Shown here: in pieces, positions 6,011-7,471 of the stretch
Position numbering within the stretch: the first letter of the stretch is position 1
How the letters are laid out: every line of letters starts with the position of its first letter
Source of the DNA: Desulfurococcales archaeon
Lineage (GTDB): Archaea > Thermoproteota > Thermoprotei_A > CAZTBM01 > SZUA-1508
DNA length: 7,471 nucleotides
Assembly (NCBI GenBank): GCA_015661855.1
Contig: DQVH01000083.1
Span: 1-7,471 of the forward strand
Direction of reading: 5' to 3'
Translations under genes and position numbers: made by a program
Notes under the pieces: generated by a model
Database searches by the model: none
Seen by the model: the letters and a program-made list of their open reading frames with translations, nothing else
Told to the model about the DNA's origin: nothing

Positions 6011-6034
6011 GTGGTAGAAATTGCCAGTATGTGA
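6011..6034 (+). CDS. Possible 7-codon leader ORF overlapping the tyrS start
   Basis: GTG at 6011 opens a frame reading VVEIASM (the initiating GTG would give Met) and stops at TGA 6032-6034, overlapping the first codons of tyrS in another frame. It has an ideally placed AGGAGG 8 bases upstream, better than the SD of tyrS itself. It could be a leader peptide that couples or tunes tyrS translation, a chance product of an SD-rich leader, or the remnant of a longer tyrS N-terminus separated by a one-base change. No Tyr codon is present, so classic attenuation by tyrosine is not suggested. Confidence 0.3.
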   Translation: MVEIASM

Positions 6035-7106
6035 GGAGAAGCTAAAGAAGATAGTAAGGAACACCCTTGAGATAATAACACTTAAAGAGCTTAAAGAGAA
6101 AATTGAGTCTGGAGAGAAGCTTAAGGGCTACCTAGGTTTTGAACCAAGCGGGCTATTCCATATAGGATGGATTATATGGGCTAAGAAAGTACAAGATTTA
6201 GTTGATGCCGGTATAGAAATGTACCTACTAGAGGCTACATGGCATGCGTGGATAAATGATAAACTAGGCGGAGATATTGAGAGGATAAGGGAGTGTGCAA
6301 GGTATATCCGATATGCATTAAAGGGGTTAGGTATTAACATTGATAGAATAAAGTTTATTGATGCTGAAGAGCTAGTTTCAGATAAAGACTACTGGGCTAT
6401 CGTCTTAAGGGCTGCAAAAAACCTAACATTAGCTAGAGTTAAGAGAGCACTAACTATTATGGGTAGGAGAGCTGATGAAGCTGAAACAGACTTCTCAAAA
6501 CTAGTGTACCCGTTAATGCAAATAGCAGACATATTCTATTTAGATTTAGATATAGCAGTTGGAGGTATGGATCAACGTAGAGCCCATGTACTAGCTAGAG
6601 AGCTTGCACCTAAACTAGGATTCAAAAAGCCGATAGCGATACATACACCCATACTAAGTGGACTACTAGGTCCAGGTAGAATGGAGTATAAGAGTGATGA
6701 AGAGGCTATTCTCAATATAAAAATGAGTAAGTCTAAACCCGGAAACGCTATACTCATACATGATGAACCAGAGGTTATAAGGGAGAAGATTAGGAAAGCA
6801 TACTGTCCACCTAGACAGACACAATTTAATCCAATACTTGAAATAAATAAGTACATACTATTCGCCCAAGACAAATTCGTACTACACATAGATAGGCCTG
6901 AAAAATACGGAGGTCCACTAGACGTATACTCATATGATGAACTGGAGAAACTATATGTTGAGGGGAAACTACACCCCCTAGACTTAAAGAATGCAACAGC
7001 AGAAGCACTAATTAAATACCTTGAGCCAGTGAGAAAACTCTTTAAGGAGAATAGAGAAGCACAATACTATCTAAATGAGATGTTGAAAACTAAAATTACA
7101 AGGTGA
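6021..7106 (+). CDS. tyrS: Tyrosyl-tRNA synthetase, archaeal type
   Basis: Class I synthetase charging tRNA-Tyr in the cytosol. The 361-residue product carries the HIGH-like motif SGLFHIG (43-49) and a complete KMSKS at 234-238. Tyrosine-pocket residues align, with a constant offset of 12 for the later ones, to Methanocaldococcus jannaschii TyrRS: Tyr37 in GYLGFEPSG, Tyr163 and Gln167 in YPLMQIAD, Asp170, and Gln185 in VGGMDQRRAHVLARE. The last segment separates it from TrpRS, which shares the fold. The C-terminal anticodon-binding part is short (about 270-361), as in archaeal enzymes. The start is TTG, since an in-frame TAG lies 6 bases upstream (6015-6017) and the next in-frame ATG is far inside; GGTGG is 6 bases before it. 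It is followed by dnaG after 4 bases, so the pair is probably co-transcribed. Confidence 0.95.
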   Translation: MPVCEEKLKKIVRNTLEIITLKELKEKIESGEKLKGYLGFEPSGLFHIGWIIWAKKVQDLVDAGIEMYLLEATWHAWINDKLGGDIERIRECARYIRYALKGLGINIDRIKFIDAEELVSDKDYWAIVLRAAKNLTLARVKRALTIMGRRADEAETDFSKLVYPLMQIADIFYLDLDIAVGGMDQRRAHVLARELAPKLGFKKPIAIHTPILSGLLGPGRMEYKSDEEAILNIKMSKSKPGNAILIHDEPEVIREKIRKAYCPPRQTQFNPILEINKYILFAQDKFVLHIDRPEKYGGPLDVYSYDELEKLYVEGKLHPLDLKNATAEALIKYLEPVRKLFKENREAQYYLNEMLKTKITR

Positions 7107-7110
7107 AAAC

Positions 7111-7471
7111 TTGAAATACCTTATTAAAGCAAAATTTGAAGTTGAAGGTATAGTTGAAAAATCAGATGTTATAGGAGCAATATTTGGGCAAACAGAGGGT
7201 CTTCTAGGGGAAGAGTATGACCTAAGAGATCTTCAGGATAAGGGTAGAATAGGTAGAATTCAAGTTGACTTAAAAACTCAAAACACGAAAACATATGGTA
7301 CAATAACGATACCATCAAATCTAGATAGAGTTGAAACAGCACTATTAGCAGCACTAATAGAGATAGTTGATAGAATAGGCCCATACAGTGCAAAAATATC
7401 TGTAGAGGAAATAATCGATTTAAGAGCTGAAAAGATAAAGAAGATTGTCAATAGAGCTAAAGACATACTAA
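7111..7471 (+). CDS. dnaG: Archaeal DnaG (primase-like protein), N-terminal part
   Basis: The first 120 codons run off the right edge. Archaeal DnaG is a TOPRIM protein that associates with the RNA exosome, helping it act on poly(A)-rich RNA, and shows primase activity in vitro. The visible part precedes the TOPRIM domain and has the conserved opening KYLIKAKFEVEG, the signature IFGQTEGLLGEE (24-35) with DLRDLQDKGRIGRIQV (37-52), TITIPSNLDRVETALLAALI (64-83) and the SAKISVEEI segment (93-101). The start is TTG at 7111; GGTGA (7102-7106), which includes the tyrS stop, lies 4 bases upstream, and no ATG is available before the conserved N-terminus. The overlap of stop and SD suggests coupling to tyrS. 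Confidence 0.95.
   Translation, partial: MKYLIKAKFEVEGIVEKSDVIGAIFGQTEGLLGEEYDLRDLQDKGRIGRIQVDLKTQNTKTYGTITIPSNLDRVETALLAALIEIVDRIGPYSAKISVEEIIDLRAEKIKKIVNRAKDIL

Noticed and set aside
6021..7106. Tryptophanyl-tRNA synthetase
   Set aside because: It shares the class I fold, but the VGGMDQRRAHVLARE segment and tyrosine-pocket residues match archaeal TyrRS, not TrpRS.
1..7471. CRISPR array, insertion sequence, integrase, toxin-antitoxin or defence genes
   Set aside because: No spaced direct-repeat array, no transposase or integrase motifs, and no stretch of foreign composition apart from the GC-rich RNA; all intact genes are core functions.

Overview
The window looks like a chromosomal housekeeping segment from an AT-rich hyperthermophilic archaeon, probably a crenarchaeote (Thermoproteota). 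The evidence is type II methionine aminopeptidase, archaeal/eukaryotic-type PheS and PheT, archaeal TyrRS, archaeal phosphopantetheine adenylyltransferase, archaeal DnaG, AGA/AGG and ATA codon preference, GTG and TTG starts, GGTGA/GGAGG-type Shine-Dalgarno sites, and a GC-rich structured RNA island in an AT-rich background. I cannot name the genus.

Layout. Positions 1-1234 are on the minus strand: the N-terminus of a membrane-anchored protein (1-200, running off the left edge), a 77-base gap with an imperfect hairpin, then map (278-1234). A roughly 105-base divergent promoter region follows. Positions 1340-5733 are a tight plus-strand cluster: an UPF0173 metallo-beta-lactamase-fold hydrolase, coaD, pheS and pheT, with gaps of 31, 13 and 6 bases. 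The 287-base gap 5734-6020 holds a 9-bp hairpin directly abutting a 120-base GC-rich folded element (5787-5906), then the tyrS leader with a tandem 9-base repeat and a possible 7-codon leader ORF. tyrS (6021-7106) and the first 120 codons of dnaG (7111 to the edge) are 4 bases apart and look co-transcribed.

Functional theme. Most of the genes serve protein synthesis or information processing: charging of tRNA-Phe and tRNA-Tyr, N-terminal methionine removal, and DnaG (primer synthesis / RNA exosome). coaD supplies coenzyme A.

The most interesting object is the RNA at 5787-5906. Read on the plus strand it folds into an 18-bp perfect outer helix enclosing an H/ACA-like unit: a 9-bp lower stem followed at once by ACA, an internal loop that could be a pseudouridylation pocket, a short upper stem, and a K-turn with tandem G.A pairs and a CAAUGAG segment. 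I believe it is a box H/ACA-type guide RNA with an unusual closing helix, but this is a by-eye fold. No other novel system was found; the rest is ordinary core genome.
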